Origin: Myxococcales bacterium
Lineage (GTDB): Bacteria; Myxococcota_A; Polyangia; Haliangiales; Haliangiaceae
DNA: 64,000 bases
Reading direction: 5' to 3'
Assembly: GCA_016720595.1 (NCBI GenBank)
Contig: JADKKI010000002.1
Coordinates: forward strand, 124,001 to 188,000
Shown here piece by piece: positions 1 to 9,691 of this stretch. The position numbers and the translations under genes are program-made. The stretch's first letter is position 1; every line of letters begins with the position of its first letter. Under the pieces are notes generated by a model, which saw nothing but the letters and a program-made list of their open reading frames with translations, was not told where the DNA came from and made no database searches.

Positions 1-52
1 CCGAGATCGCGACCCCGATCCGGCCCAGCCCGACCACGAGGGGCGCTTTCAC
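1..52 (-). CDS. N-terminal fragment of a minus-strand gene cut by the window edge
   Basis: A GTG codon at 52-50 opens a frame that runs off the left edge and reads MKAPLVVGLGRIGVAIS. A G-rich stretch lies just before the GTG and could act as a ribosome binding site. The GLGRIG stretch after a hydrophobic strand resembles a Rossmann nucleotide-binding loop, but 17 residues cannot identify a family. It would be transcribed divergently from the ECF sigma gene. Chance reading remains possible. Confidence 0.3.
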   Translation of the reverse strand, partial: MKAPLVVGLGRIGVAIS

Positions 53-278
53 CCGCCCATCATAACCCAGGCGGACCCAGCCAATCCTGGGGGGCGTGCT
101 GCAACGTACGGAAATCCCGTCAGCCGTGGTCCCGCCGGGCGCCGAGAAAGCGCCGGCGACATCCAACGTTGTGGGTGGTAGCGTGCCCAACGTCGTGTCC
201 AGGCAACGATCTTCCCCAGGGGACGGTCCTACGGCTGATCCGCCTGCCGACCGTGCGGATCGGATCTCGGGGGAGCTC

Positions 279-911
279 GTGAGCGATCTGGCCGAAACCG
301 CACCCATCGTCCCATCACCGCTCCTCGCAGAGCCACGGCCACGTGTCGCGGCGGCGCTCGCGGATGACGCCCAGCTGATCGCCGCCTGCCGGCGCGGCGA
401 GGCGCGGGCGATGGAGATGCTCTACCACCAGTACAAGCGCCGCGTGTTCGGCATGGCCCACCGCATCGTCGGCGCCTCCGATGCCGAGGAGGTCGCGCAG
501 GAGGTGTTCGTGCGCGTGTTTCGCGCGCTCGTGAACTTCCGTGGCGACTCGGCGCTCTCGACGTGGATCTATCGCCTGACGGTCAATGCTTCGCTCTCGC
601 ACCTCGCGAAGCGCGGTCGCCGGCAGGAGGTCTCCGACGAGGGGCTGTCCGAGCTCCCGGCACCGCCCGCGATCGAGCGAGACTCCGGGCTCGCCGCGCG
701 GATCGAGACCGCGCTCCAGCAGCTCCCCGCGGGCTACCGCGCGATCCTCGTCCTGCACGACGTCGAGGGGCTGTCCCACGAGGAGTGCGCCGCGATCCTC
801 GAGTGCCGGGTCGGGACCTGCAAGTCCCAACTCCACAAGGCGCGCGCTCGGATGCGCGACCTCTTGGGCCCGGAGATCCGCGAGGCCTCGACGCCCAAGG
901 AGCGGGCATGA
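279..911 (+). CDS. ECF-type RNA polymerase sigma factor
   Basis: This gene encodes a group IV (extracytoplasmic function) sigma factor of about 210 residues. It would direct RNA polymerase to a small regulon when released by the anti-sigma factor encoded next. Region 2 is visible as LYHQYKRRVFGMAHRIVG, then an E-E-V-A-Q-E-V-F helix and FRGDSALSTWIYRL. Region 4 shows LPAGYRAILVLHDVEGLSHEE and an HTH ending in GTCKSQLHKARARM. I chose the GTG at 279 because GGGGGAG lies about 4 nt upstream; the frame stays open to an ATG at 96, which would add 61 low-complexity residues with no sigma similarity. Its stop overlaps the next ATG by 4 nt, so the two are probably translationally coupled. Sigma identity is firm; the start is less so. 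Confidence 0.88.
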   Translation: MSDLAETAPIVPSPLLAEPRPRVAAALADDAQLIAACRRGEARAMEMLYHQYKRRVFGMAHRIVGASDAEEVAQEVFVRVFRALVNFRGDSALSTWIYRLTVNASLSHLAKRGRRQEVSDEGLSELPAPPAIERDSGLAARIETALQQLPAGYRAILVLHDVEGLSHEECAAILECRVGTCKSQLHKARARMRDLLGPEIREASTPKERA

Positions 912-1675
912 CCTGCGATCGCGTACGTCGCGACCTCACCGCCTACCTCGACGGCGATCTCGAGGGTGCGGACGGCTCCCTCGTGCGCGGCCACCTCCGC
1001 GAGTGCGCCGCGTGCCGCGAGGTCGCGAGCGAGGAGGCCGTGCTCCGCGATCGCCTTCGACAGCTCCCGCCGATGGATCCACCGGCGAGCCTGTGGGCAG
1101 GCGTCCAGGCTCAGCTCGCGGCTGCCGAGGTCGCGGACGCGAAGCGCCCCGCCTGGCGTCGCGCGCTGGCACGCTGGGCACCCGCTGCGCCCCGGTTCGC
1201 CGCCGGGACGTTGATCGCGGCCGCCGCTGCCGGTGCCCTGTGGTGGCGCGCGCATCGCGGCGCCCACGATGGTGCGGACAATGACGCTCCGATGATCCCC
1301 GCCAAGCAGCTCGCCACATCGCCCGCGCCCGCGCCGATCACGCCGTCGCCGATCACGCCATCGCCGATCTCGCCGGCTCCGGTCCCGTCGGGGCCAGCCA
1401 GCGATGTCACGGCCGACCTGGCCGGTGAGACTGCGCGGGTGACCGCGAGTTACGGCGATGCCGCCGAGGAGCTCCTGGCGCTCGCCACCGAGGCACGTCG
1501 GCAGTGGTCGAACGAGCGCAAGGAGGCCTTCGATGCGCGGATCGCGGATCTGCGCGGGCTGGTCGAGCGTGCGCCCGAAGGCCGCCCGCGGCAGCGCGCA
1601 TGGCGCGAGCTGATCCGCTACCTCCAGGGCGCCGTGGTGCGCGACGAGATCGCGCTCGCGGGAGGCGGGCGATGA
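908..1675 (+). CDS. Membrane-anchored zinc-finger (zf-HC2) anti-sigma factor
   Basis: The product is 255 residues. The N-terminus carries the anti-sigma zinc finger: Cys3 and HLRECAACREV, which supplies the H-x3-C-x2-C ligands. A hydrophobic helix (about residues 98-114, FAAGTLIAAAAAGALWW) should cross the inner membrane. After it comes a Pro/Thr-rich stretch with near-identical PSPIT/PSPIS units, then a charged helical domain that would lie outside. The expected role is to hold the preceding sigma factor at the membrane and release it on an envelope signal. It overlaps the sigma gene and the downstream DUF4097 gene by 4 nt (ATGA) each, giving a three-gene operon. Zinc-binding residues are complete, so it should be redox- or ligand-competent; the signal is unknown. 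Confidence 0.85.
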   Translation: MTCDRVRRDLTAYLDGDLEGADGSLVRGHLRECAACREVASEEAVLRDRLRQLPPMDPPASLWAGVQAQLAAAEVADAKRPAWRRALARWAPAAPRFAAGTLIAAAAAGALWWRAHRGAHDGADNDAPMIPAKQLATSPAPAPITPSPITPSPISPAPVPSGPASDVTADLAGETARVTASYGDAAEELLALATEARRQWSNERKEAFDARIADLRGLVERAPEGRPRQRAWRELIRYLQGAVVRDEIALAGGGR

Positions 1676-2646
1676 TCGGCCCGATGATTCGCCCGACCAC
1701 GGTCGCCGTCGTGGCGCTACTGCTGAGCGCGGGCACGGCGATCGCGGATCCCGCGCCCGGTGCGGCGAAGGGCCTGGTCGAGCACTCGCGCCTCGAGGTC
1801 GCGCCCGGCGGGCGCCCGATCAAGCAGCTGACGATCGAGAACCCGCTCGGGGACGTCAAGATCGAGGGCTACGACGGGCAGTCGATCATGATCGAGACCC
1901 GCAAGCAGGCGCCCGACGAGGACGCCCTCGATCGGCTCCGCGTGTCCTTGATCCCCAACCCCGATGGCACCGTGCGGATCCTCACCACCGCGGACGGCGG
2001 CAAGGAGGTGCGGCCGTTGTCGCGCAGCGCCGTCCGGATCGACCTCATCATCCGGGCGCCGCGTGATGCGCGGATCGATGCCGCGGTCAGCGCCGGTTCG
2101 CTCGAGGTCATCAACATGGATGCCGGTGGCGATCTGGATACCAGCTCGGGCCCGATCTCGGTCCGCAACGTCGCCGGCGGTCTCATGACCCACAGCATCT
2201 CGGGCCCGACGTCACTCACGCAGGTGTTCGGCTCGGTCGATGCGCAGACCTTGTCCTCCGATCTCGATCTCGACACGATCGGCGGCGAGCGGCTCGTCGC
2301 CTCGGCGAACCACGGCAAGATCGCAGGGCGCCGCGTCCGCGCGCGCGACGTCGAGCTGACCACCACGGATGGCAAGATCTCGCTCGAGGCCGAGTCGTCC
2401 CTGCGAGGTCGCATCGTGATCTCGAGCTTGCGTGGCGACGTGGACGTCAAGCTCCGGCGCCACGGCGTGGTCGTCGTCCGTGCCCGCGGCCCCAAGCTCA
2501 ATCTCGGATCGACGATGGCCGCGGCCAAGCCGGGGAAGGATGGCTGGGTCGAGGGGCAGCTCGGCGGCTGGAAGCCCTCCGCCCAGGCGGCGATCGTGGA
2601 GTTGCGGTCGAGCTACGGCACGGTGCAGTTCGCCGTGATCGAGTAA
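1672..2646 (+). CDS. Exported DUF4097-type beta-helix protein
   Basis: The product is 324 residues with a Sec signal peptide (MIGPMIRPTTVAVVALLL then AGTAIAD). The rest is a run of short beta-strand repeats with the recurrent G-x-[IV]-x-[VL] and TxxGxIxL pattern of the DUF4097 family, a right-handed beta-helix often called a putative adhesin. Examples are LEVINMDAGGDLDTSSGPIS and VELTTTDGKISLEA. Such proteins are frequently encoded directly after an ECF sigma/anti-sigma pair. Here the ATGA overlap with the anti-sigma gene supports co-regulation, so it may be a target or sensor partner of that system. No catalytic residues are evident. The biochemical role of the family is unknown. Confidence 0.8.
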   Translation: MIGPMIRPTTVAVVALLLSAGTAIADPAPGAAKGLVEHSRLEVAPGGRPIKQLTIENPLGDVKIEGYDGQSIMIETRKQAPDEDALDRLRVSLIPNPDGTVRILTTADGGKEVRPLSRSAVRIDLIIRAPRDARIDAAVSAGSLEVINMDAGGDLDTSSGPISVRNVAGGLMTHSISGPTSLTQVFGSVDAQTLSSDLDLDTIGGERLVASANHGKIAGRRVRARDVELTTTDGKISLEAESSLRGRIVISSLRGDVDVKLRRHGVVVVRARGPKLNLGSTMAAAKPGKDGWVEGQLGGWKPSAQAAIVELRSSYGTVQFAVIE

Positions 2647-2703
2647 GCCCAAACCCGCGATCCGGCTCGCCGCCCCCCGGGAAGCGCGGTAGGCTCAAAC
2701 TCG

Positions 2704-3315
2704 ATGGATGACCCCGCGCCACCGCGTGTACACGAGTACGCCGAGCAGGTGGTCACCTACGTCCAGCGCGCGCTCGGGGTCAAGCTCGAGTACGACAGCG
2801 ACACGCTGCCCATCCTCGATCACTACCTCCGCACCGTGCAGGAGACCGCTGCGACGGCCCAGCCGGCGACGCTCCAGCTCGTGATCGTCACCGCAGGCGC
2901 CTACTTCGGTGAGGTCGTGCGGCGCCGGCTCGGGGGGCGCTGGGAGCTCGGCCCGGAGGACATCGAGTGGCGCATGGTGCTGCCCACGGGGCTCAACTTC
3001 GCGCCCGCAGGGTTCGCGGCCGCGGCGATCGCGCAGGCGGATCTCGACGACGTGGACTCCGAGCTCGATGCGCCGCCCAGGATGAAGACGCACGTCCAGC
3101 AGGCGTTGCAGCGGATGGGCGAGGTCTCCGTCGACGACTACTACTCGCTGTGCGGTCGGCTCGACACGCTCGAGCACATCCACGAGGTGCTGGTCGCGGT
3201 CGCGGCGCAGATGATGGGGAACGTCGAGGACGAGGTCCCCGAGACCGTGACCGACGAGCCGAGCGGCAGCGTTAACTTGCAGCACGGCCTCCGCGGTTTT
3301 CCGACCTTGAGGTAA
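2704..3315 (+). CDS. Conserved-looking hypothetical protein, 203 aa
   Basis: I do not recognise this protein. It has no signal peptide or membrane helix. It is acidic and apparently all-soluble: helices around residues 8-55, a mixed alpha/beta middle (VIVTAGAYFGEVVRRRLGG, a GEVxRR pattern recalling small DUF-type regulators), and a helical second half rich in Asp/Glu. The codon usage (G/C at third positions throughout) matches its neighbours and the frame is clean, so I accept it as coding. It begins 57 nt after the sigma operon and ends 26 nt before the next gene, compatible with co-transcription with the 980-residue protein that follows. The last residues (VNLQHGLRGFPTLR) look unrelated to the rest. 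Confidence 0.65.
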   Translation: MDDPAPPRVHEYAEQVVTYVQRALGVKLEYDSDTLPILDHYLRTVQETAATAQPATLQLVIVTAGAYFGEVVRRRLGGRWELGPEDIEWRMVLPTGLNFAPAGFAAAAIAQADLDDVDSELDAPPRMKTHVQQALQRMGEVSVDDYYSLCGRLDTLEHIHEVLVAVAAQMMGNVEDEVPETVTDEPSGSVNLQHGLRGFPTLR

Positions 3316-3341
3316 CCCTGCCAAACGGCTATGCCTCTGGG

Positions 3342-6284
3342 ATGGCCAGGGGGACCTCGCGCGCACCGTCGCAAAACGCCTATCGCGGCTCGATCGGCCG
3401 CACGCAGACCACGATGGTGCATGTCACCGGCCCTCGCGGTGATCTGATCGCGGCGCAGGTCTACACGACGATCGATGCGGTCAGCGATCCCGAGCTGGTG
3501 GATCGCCTGCACTCCGAAGATCCGAGCCGGGCGCTCAACGTCGTTCACGCCGAGGGCAACGAGCCCGTGCGCGTCACCGTGCCGGTCGTCTACCACGACC
3601 CGGCCGCCGAGCTGATGGTGCTGGTGCTGGCCGACGCGTATCGCCACACCGAGCTCGACGAGCGGATCCGCCTGCTGCAGCGGCTCAAGGCCGACGAGGC
3701 CCCGATCCCCGCCTACGCCAAGGAGTTCGCGGTGGTCTACGGCTCGGCCGGGCTGCGCGCGTATCTCGAGCGCCGGGCGCAGGAGGCCCTCGAGGCCGCG
3801 CGCACCGCCGAGGTCGGGCGCGAGGTCGATCGCCGACGAGCCGACGTGATGAGCCGCGAGGCCGAGCTCGATCGCCTGAAGGGCGAGTCCGACAAGCGGG
3901 CCCGCGACATCGAGCGCCGCGGCAACGAGCTCGAGGCCGCTCGTGGCGACCTCGAGCGCAACCGCCAGGAGCTCGAGCGTACGCGGATCGAGATCGAGCG
4001 GCTCAAGAGCGAGGCGAGGAACCTCGTGATCGCCGCCGCTCGTCAACCCGCACCCGAGCCGGCGGCCCTCGCTCCAGCGCCGACGCACGAGCCGGCGATG
4101 CTCGCCTCGGCGCCTGCACCCGAGCCCGCCGAGCTGGTCGGCGAGCGGACCGCGATCGGGCCGGCGCCGACGGCACAAGACGAAGGGCTGACCCGCCCGG
4201 TGGAGCTGTCGGAGCTCGACGAGATCGAGACCAGCCTGCAGAACGTCGCGCTCGCGAGCGCCGAGCCGGCACCGCGGCGGGCGGACAGCGAGGGCTTCGA
4301 GTCGGCCTCGACCGGGGTCACCGACGTCGAGAAGCTCCAGACTGCGGCGGCGAGCGCCGTCAACGGGCACGCCGCGCCGAGCCCCGCGCCGCTCGAGTTC
4401 GACGAGGAGACCACGGGATCGGCGATCGTCCCCCAGGGCTCCGATCCGTTGACCACCGAGACCAAGGAGCTCCCGCTCGATGTGGTCACCGATGGCTGGC
4501 TCGACAAGGCGGCCGCGCGTGACAGCTCGAGCCTCTATGCCGATCCACTGGTCGGCGTGCGGCTCGCGCTGGTCGCTGGTGAGCAGCTGGCGCGCGGCCT
4601 CGGCGGCATGCTGGATGTGCGCGTGCTCCTGCACCGCACGCGCGCGTACCCGCTGGTCACGCTCGTGATCGGGCCGCCCGCGGCGCTCCGCGTGACGAGC
4701 ACCACCCAGCTCGCCGTGATCCCGCTCGACATCGCGGTGGATCAACATCGGGCCGTACTGACCGCGCTGTCGCGCCGGTTCGAGCTGATCACCGACGTGG
4801 TCGTCCGCAACCGTGCGATCCGCCGCGTGCGGTTGACCGCGCCGCTCGCCGACAACGTGGGGTACATCCTGCGCGCCGCGGACGATCACCTGCGCGCCCT
4901 GACCTCGTCAGGGGAGGGCGTGCCGAGCTTCGACGCCGCGCGAGACCTGGTCGCCGGCGCCGGCTTCGATCTGCTCGGTGCTGACCACCAGGATGCCGGC
5001 GAGTTCCGCGACGACAAGCTCGCGCAGCTCGAGACCGCCCAGCACCTGCGGCGCGCGATCGCGATGGCGCGCCGCTTCGCGCGGCCGTCCCGCGAGGACT
5101 ACCTCGTGTGTACGCGCGGCTTCCCGTTACCGCGCTGGCGAGAGCTCCGGCGGCATGTGCTCGAGAGCGCCGTGGCGTGGGGGCTGTGGATGGGGCCCGA
5201 GCTCGCACAGGTCGCAGTCAGTGAGGGGCTCGCGCGGTCCCGACGCGATCTGGTGGTCCGCCTCGATCACGGCTTCGAGAAGCTCAAGCGGCATGCCAGC
5301 GCGTTCGATATCGACGAGGAGGCCGCCGAGGACAACTACAAGGCGCTGTCCGAGGAGGCCCGCGCGCTGGGTGTCGAGCTCACGCGCTCCGGCAAGGGTG
5401 GCCAGACGTTCACCAGCGAAGAGGTCAGCTCGATCTCCGGTGCGATCGGCGGCACGCCCCCCAAGGGGACGCCGAAGCCGAAGACCACGGACGAGCTGAT
5501 CGCAGAGCTCGACGATCGCGCGCTGCGCGTGAGCGCCGCGATCGCCCTGTGTGACCGCGCCGAGGCCCGCGCCGCGGCGCCGGTGATCGCCTCGGTCGGC
5601 AAGCTGAGCCGCGCAGAGGCCGTCCGGGTACTCGGGATGAGCGTGAAGTTCGGGGATGCCGCGACCCGCCCGCTGATGGAGGGGCTGGCGAGCAGCAAGG
5701 GGTTCCTGCGTCACGGCTGTGCGCTCGCGCTCGCGCTGCTGCGCACCGAGGACGGGACGCAAGCGGTGATCGATCTACTGCTGAACGAGCCCACCGAGAT
5801 CTGGCGCGAGGTCGCACGCGCGATCGGTCAGGTCGGCCCCACCGGGCTGATGCCGCTCGCCTCGAACTACGGCCGCCTCGGGGACCGCGCCACGCCGCAA
5901 CACTCCGAGCGCGTGGCCTGGGCGATGGCCCACATCGCGGTGCGCGGCGGCAAGGCCGCGGTCGAGACGATGGCCGGCGGGGCGAGTGTCGTGGCGCCGG
6001 TGGCCCGGCACGCTCTCGAGCTGCACGCGTCGGCGGCCAAGGATCAGACCAGCGTCCGCCCGGGCGCCAATGGCTCGCAGGCCGGGCGCGATGTCACCGT
6101 GAACCGCGCCTTCTCGCGGCGGTTCTTCGAGGCACTGGAGCAGGGGCTGCCGGATGCGGCGCAGGCAGGGCTCGACGATCTCGATGCCTCGAGCCCGATG
6201 GAGCTGCTCGACGAGTCCGACCTCATCGATGACGAGGAGATCGACGAGGCCGAGCTCGACGAGTCCGACCTGATCTCGACCTGA
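3342..6284 (+). CDS. Large multidomain protein: CpXC-like N-terminus, coiled coil, HEAT-like C-terminus
   Basis: The product is 980 residues, cytoplasmic, of unknown function. Residues about 25-135 resemble a CpXC domain in strand order (TTIDAVSDPELVDRL, then VTVPVVYHDPAAELMVLVL), but the cysteines that define the family are absent. Residues about 145-225 form a highly charged coiled coil (many E/R/D heptads). A Pro/Ala/Glu linker runs to about 370. A central alpha/beta-helical region (370-700) has no recognised motif. Residues about 705-890 look like HEAT/armadillo helices (LASSKGFLRHGCALALALL, then VARAIGQVG). The extreme C-terminus repeats the acidic unit LDESDLI twice. It could be a scaffold. 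Neighbouring genes run in the same direction but give no pathway. Confidence 0.7.
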   Translation: MARGTSRAPSQNAYRGSIGRTQTTMVHVTGPRGDLIAAQVYTTIDAVSDPELVDRLHSEDPSRALNVVHAEGNEPVRVTVPVVYHDPAAELMVLVLADAYRHTELDERIRLLQRLKADEAPIPAYAKEFAVVYGSAGLRAYLERRAQEALEAARTAEVGREVDRRRADVMSREAELDRLKGESDKRARDIERRGNELEAARGDLERNRQELERTRIEIERLKSEARNLVIAAARQPAPEPAALAPAPTHEPAMLASAPAPEPAELVGERTAIGPAPTAQDEGLTRPVELSELDEIETSLQNVALASAEPAPRRADSEGFESASTGVTDVEKLQTAAASAVNGHAAPSPAPLEFDEETTGSAIVPQGSDPLTTETKELPLDVVTDGWLDKAAARDSSSLYADPLVGVRLALVAGEQLARGLGGMLDVRVLLHRTRAYPLVTLVIGPPAALRVTSTTQLAVIPLDIAVDQHRAVLTALSRRFELITDVVVRNRAIRRVRLTAPLADNVGYILRAADDHLRALTSSGEGVPSFDAARDLVAGAGFDLLGADHQDAGEFRDDKLAQLETAQHLRRAIAMARRFARPSREDYLVCTRGFPLPRWRELRRHVLESAVAWGLWMGPELAQVAVSEGLARSRRDLVVRLDHGFEKLKRHASAFDIDEEAAEDNYKALSEEARALGVELTRSGKGGQTFTSEEVSSISGAIGGTPPKGTPKPKTTDELIAELDDRALRVSAAIALCDRAEARAAAPVIASVGKLSRAEAVRVLGMSVKFGDAATRPLMEGLASSKGFLRHGCALALALLRTEDGTQAVIDLLLNEPTEIWREVARAIGQVGPTGLMPLASNYGRLGDRATPQHSERVAWAMAHIAVRGGKAAVETMAGGASVVAPVARHALELHASAAKDQTSVRPGANGSQAGRDVTVNRAFSRRFFEALEQGLPDAAQAGLDDLDASSPMELLDESDLIDDEEIDEAELDESDLIST

Positions 6285-6390
6285 GGTCCGGGGGGCCGCC
6301 ACCCCTGGAACCGACGCGACCCGGCCGAGAAAGCCCTGACATCGGTTCCCCCCGAAGTCAGAACAGTTCAGGTAGAATCCAAGAGTCGTA

Positions 6391-7122
<732 letters not shown>

Positions 7123-7139
7123 CCATCCCGGCCAACCAC

Positions 7140-7673
7140 GTGGCAACGCTCCAGCCGATCGAGATGTTCGACGCCGTGGCGAGCCTCCGGCGGGAGCACT
7201 TCCTCGGCCGCTTCCCGCATCCGTTCCTCGTCCATGCGACCGGAGAGCTGCAGAAGCTCGATCCCACGCGCCGCGATGATCTGACCTCCGATCGGCTCGT
7301 GCTCGAGGGGCCGCGCAAGGCCCTCCACGAGGCCATGCTGGTCGCGCCGCTGGTCCCGCGGGATCTCGATAACGATCGCATCACGATCGGGGTGGCCACG
7401 GTGTGCGACATCGTGCTCGACGACGCTTCGATCTCGAAGCGCCACGCGTGGTTCGAGCCCGTCGACGCGGACAGCTGGCGCCTCCACGATGCGGACTCCT
7501 CGGCAGGGACGCAGCTCAACAGCGAGCCCGTGCTCCCCGGATCGCCGGTCAGCCTGACCTCGGGCGACCGGATCATGCTCGGCTACGTCGAGCTGATGTT
7601 CCTCACGCCCGACAGCTTCTACGACCTGGTCCGCGGCCTGTTCGCGAACACCGCCTCGGCCGCGCGCGGTTAG
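7140..7673 (+). CDS. FHA-domain protein
   Basis: This 177-residue protein carries one forkhead-associated domain, which binds phosphothreonine peptides. The core is at about residues 78-155: ITIG, then CDIVLDDASISKRHAWFE with the conserved S-x-x-K-R-H phosphate-contact block (S97-H102), then SSAGTQLN with the conserved Asn (N127) and LTSGDRIMLG. The first 75 residues are unassigned. Start is GTG at 7140, 17 nt after the phosphoesterase stop, with no strong ribosome binding site. Given the many Ser/Thr kinases in this window it is a plausible reader of their phosphorylation, but no partner is demonstrated. Its stop overlaps the stop of the convergent glycosyltransferase gene by 4 nt (TTAG shared). 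Confidence 0.88.
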   Translation: MATLQPIEMFDAVASLRREHFLGRFPHPFLVHATGELQKLDPTRRDDLTSDRLVLEGPRKALHEAMLVAPLVPRDLDNDRITIGVATVCDIVLDDASISKRHAWFEPVDADSWRLHDADSSAGTQLNSEPVLPGSPVSLTSGDRIMLGYVELMFLTPDSFYDLVRGLFANTASAARG

Positions 7674-9691
7674 CGATCGGCGCGGACGGCGGACTGCGCG
7701 AACGACATCCCGCTGTGGATCGCCGTGTCGTACTCCTCCGTGCCGATCACCGCATCGCGATACATCGCGCGGAGGATCGTGTTCACCCGCTCGGCAGAGT
7801 CCGGATCGAGGCCACCCGCGCGGCGCACGCGGCGGCTCATCGAGGCGGGCTCCGACGTGATCGCCGCGAGGAAGGCCCCCTGGCGCACCGTCAGATCGCG
7901 CGGGGAGGCGTTGAACCAGTACTTCGCGGCAGCCCCGATGCCGAACACGTGCGGCCCCAGCTCGATGATGTTCAGGTAGCGGGTCAGGATCTGCTTCTTG
8001 TCGAGCCGGGCCTCGAGCCGCCAGGTCAGGATCGCCTCCTGGACCTTGCGGTCGAACGTGCGGCGGTAGCTGAGGAAGGCGTTCTTCACCAGCTGCTGGC
8101 TGATCGTCGATCCGCCCCGGGCGAGTCGGCGCTCTCGGAGATCGATCTCGAGGCTGCGCGCGATCTGCTGGAGATCGAAGCCGTGGTGATCCCAGAACCG
8201 CCCGTCCTCGGCGGAGACGAAGGCGCTGCGCACGCGGGCAGGGATCCGATCGTAGTTGTACCAGGTCAGCTCGCCGGGCCCGACCTTGCCGTGGGAGCCG
8301 TCTGCGAACTGGTGATCACTCGCGACCGTGAGTGACATGACATCCGCGGCCGGAGGCTCCGACAGCGCACGGCAATCTCCGTCGAGCGCAGTGGTCAGGG
8401 TCGTGCCATCGCCCACCGGGGCGGCGAGATCGATCGCGAGACGGGCGGTGCCTCCGAGGTTTCCAGCGAGGACCATGCCGTCGAGCGGGCCCCGGACCTG
8501 CGAGGGCAGCGCGGCGAGTAGATCCGCACACGGCGCCGACGCCATCGCGACATCGACTTGCCCCGACATCAACGCCCCGCGGCGCAACCAGCCCGAGGCC
8601 TTGGCGGAGATGGCGCCCATCTGGAAGCCGAGCTCCGTGATCGTGATCGCCTCGGGCGACACGGCGAGCGTGGCCTTGACGGCGGCACCTACCGGCATCG
8701 GCTCACCCGCGATCGACTTGTGATCGATCACCACGCCGTCGAACGCGCCGTCCGCCGCCAGCTCGAGCGTCTTGCCCTGCTGGTGGAGGTGAACGGAGCC
8801 GGTCGCGCGCGCGGTCTCGAGATCCACCCCTCGCGGGGCCACGGCGCCCAGCGCGCGCAGCGGAATCCGGTCGCCGCGGAGCGTGACGGTGAGGTCCTTC
8901 GGCGACACCTCGAGCGCGATCGGCCGCGCGATCCCTCCATCGTCGATCGCGGCGTGAACCTCGAGCGAGCCGCCCGCCGCGAGCCGGCCGGCCGCGACCT
9001 CCCGCAACTCGAGAGCTCTCCCACCGGCGGTCACGGTACCGGTACCGCCGACGGCGAGGACGCGGCGAAACTTGAGGTGCGGAAGCCCGAGCTCGGCCGC
9101 GCTGCGGGCGAACGCGAGCGAGACATCGATCGGGCCGGTGGCGCCGTGAACGTGGACGCCGGCCGTGATCACGCGGACTCCACCGGCATCGGGAACCAGC
9201 TCCACACCATCCGCGGACAGCTCGCCGAGGCCGGCGATCCGCGCGGTCAGCGATCCTTCGCTGACCACGATGCGGCGGAGGCGGCCACCCGAACCGCCGG
9301 GCGCGCGGCCCCGCCCGAGCATCCGACGTGCGAGCCGCGCGAGATCGGAGTCACCGTCGGCGGAGGCCTCGACCGTCACGCGCGGCCGCGCCACGCGGAT
9401 CTCGTCCGCGTGGAGATCGCCAGCGAGCAGCGACTCGAGCGAGACCGAGGCCTCGATGGCATCGGCCGCCACCAGATCGCCAAGGGCGATGTCGGTGATC
9501 CGGATCGAGCCGGTCAGATCCGCATCTACGCTCCCGATCCGCGCCGGCACGCCACCGGCCGCACCGAGATGCTCCGCCAGCGCATCGGTGTGCGCGTGGA
9601 CCAGCATGCGCGCGCCGAGCGGCACGCCGATGGCGAACACGGTGGTCGCGATCAGGATCCCGCGGTCGCGCCGTGCCGGGGGGAAGAACAT
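7670..9691 (-). CDS. AsmA-like/GT51 fusion: monofunctional peptidoglycan glycosyltransferase
   Basis: The product is 673 residues. An N-terminal signal anchor (about 10-30) leads into about 430 residues of repeated short beta-strand units (for example RIGSVDADLTGSIRITDIAL) that resemble AsmA/YhdP-type bridge domains. Residues 478 to about 645 are a GT51 transglycosylase: SAEDGRFWDHHGFD holds the catalytic Glu (E495), followed by RGGSTISQQLVKN and RYLNIIELG. No transpeptidase (SxxK/SxN/KTG) domain follows, so it should polymerise lipid II but not cross-link. Its ATG overlaps the ddl stop by 1 nt (TGATG), so it is probably co-translated with a peptidoglycan precursor enzyme. The frame continues upstream inside ddl, but this ATG gives a proper anchor. 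GT51 identity is firm; the AsmA assignment is structural inference. Confidence 0.85.
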   Translation of the reverse strand: MFFPPARRDRGILIATTVFAIGVPLGARMLVHAHTDALAEHLGAAGGVPARIGSVDADLTGSIRITDIALGDLVAADAIEASVSLESLLAGDLHADEIRVARPRVTVEASADGDSDLARLARRMLGRGRAPGGSGGRLRRIVVSEGSLTARIAGLGELSADGVELVPDAGGVRVITAGVHVHGATGPIDVSLAFARSAAELGLPHLKFRRVLAVGGTGTVTAGGRALELREVAAGRLAAGGSLEVHAAIDDGGIARPIALEVSPKDLTVTLRGDRIPLRALGAVAPRGVDLETARATGSVHLHQQGKTLELAADGAFDGVVIDHKSIAGEPMPVGAAVKATLAVSPEAITITELGFQMGAISAKASGWLRRGALMSGQVDVAMASAPCADLLAALPSQVRGPLDGMVLAGNLGGTARLAIDLAAPVGDGTTLTTALDGDCRALSEPPAADVMSLTVASDHQFADGSHGKVGPGELTWYNYDRIPARVRSAFVSAEDGRFWDHHGFDLQQIARSLEIDLRERRLARGGSTISQQLVKNAFLSYRRTFDRKVQEAILTWRLEARLDKKQILTRYLNIIELGPHVFGIGAAAKYWFNASPRDLTVRQGAFLAAITSEPASMSRRVRRAGGLDPDSAERVNTILRAMYRDAVIGTEEYDTAIHSGMSFAQSAVRADR

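Noticed and set aside
165-170. AACGTT shared by both ECF leader regions as a sigma recognition element
   Set aside because: A 6-nt palindrome occurs by chance many times in 64 kb, and no common -10-like partner was found.
3141-4889. 582-codon minus-strand frame
   Set aside because: It overlaps two sense genes on the plus strand, has low-complexity composition, and is an expected shadow of high third-position GC.
6336-6378. CTGACA and TAGAAT as a promoter for the phosphoesterase
   Set aside because: The spacer is 31 nt, far from 17; only the TAGAAT part is mentioned as a possible -10.
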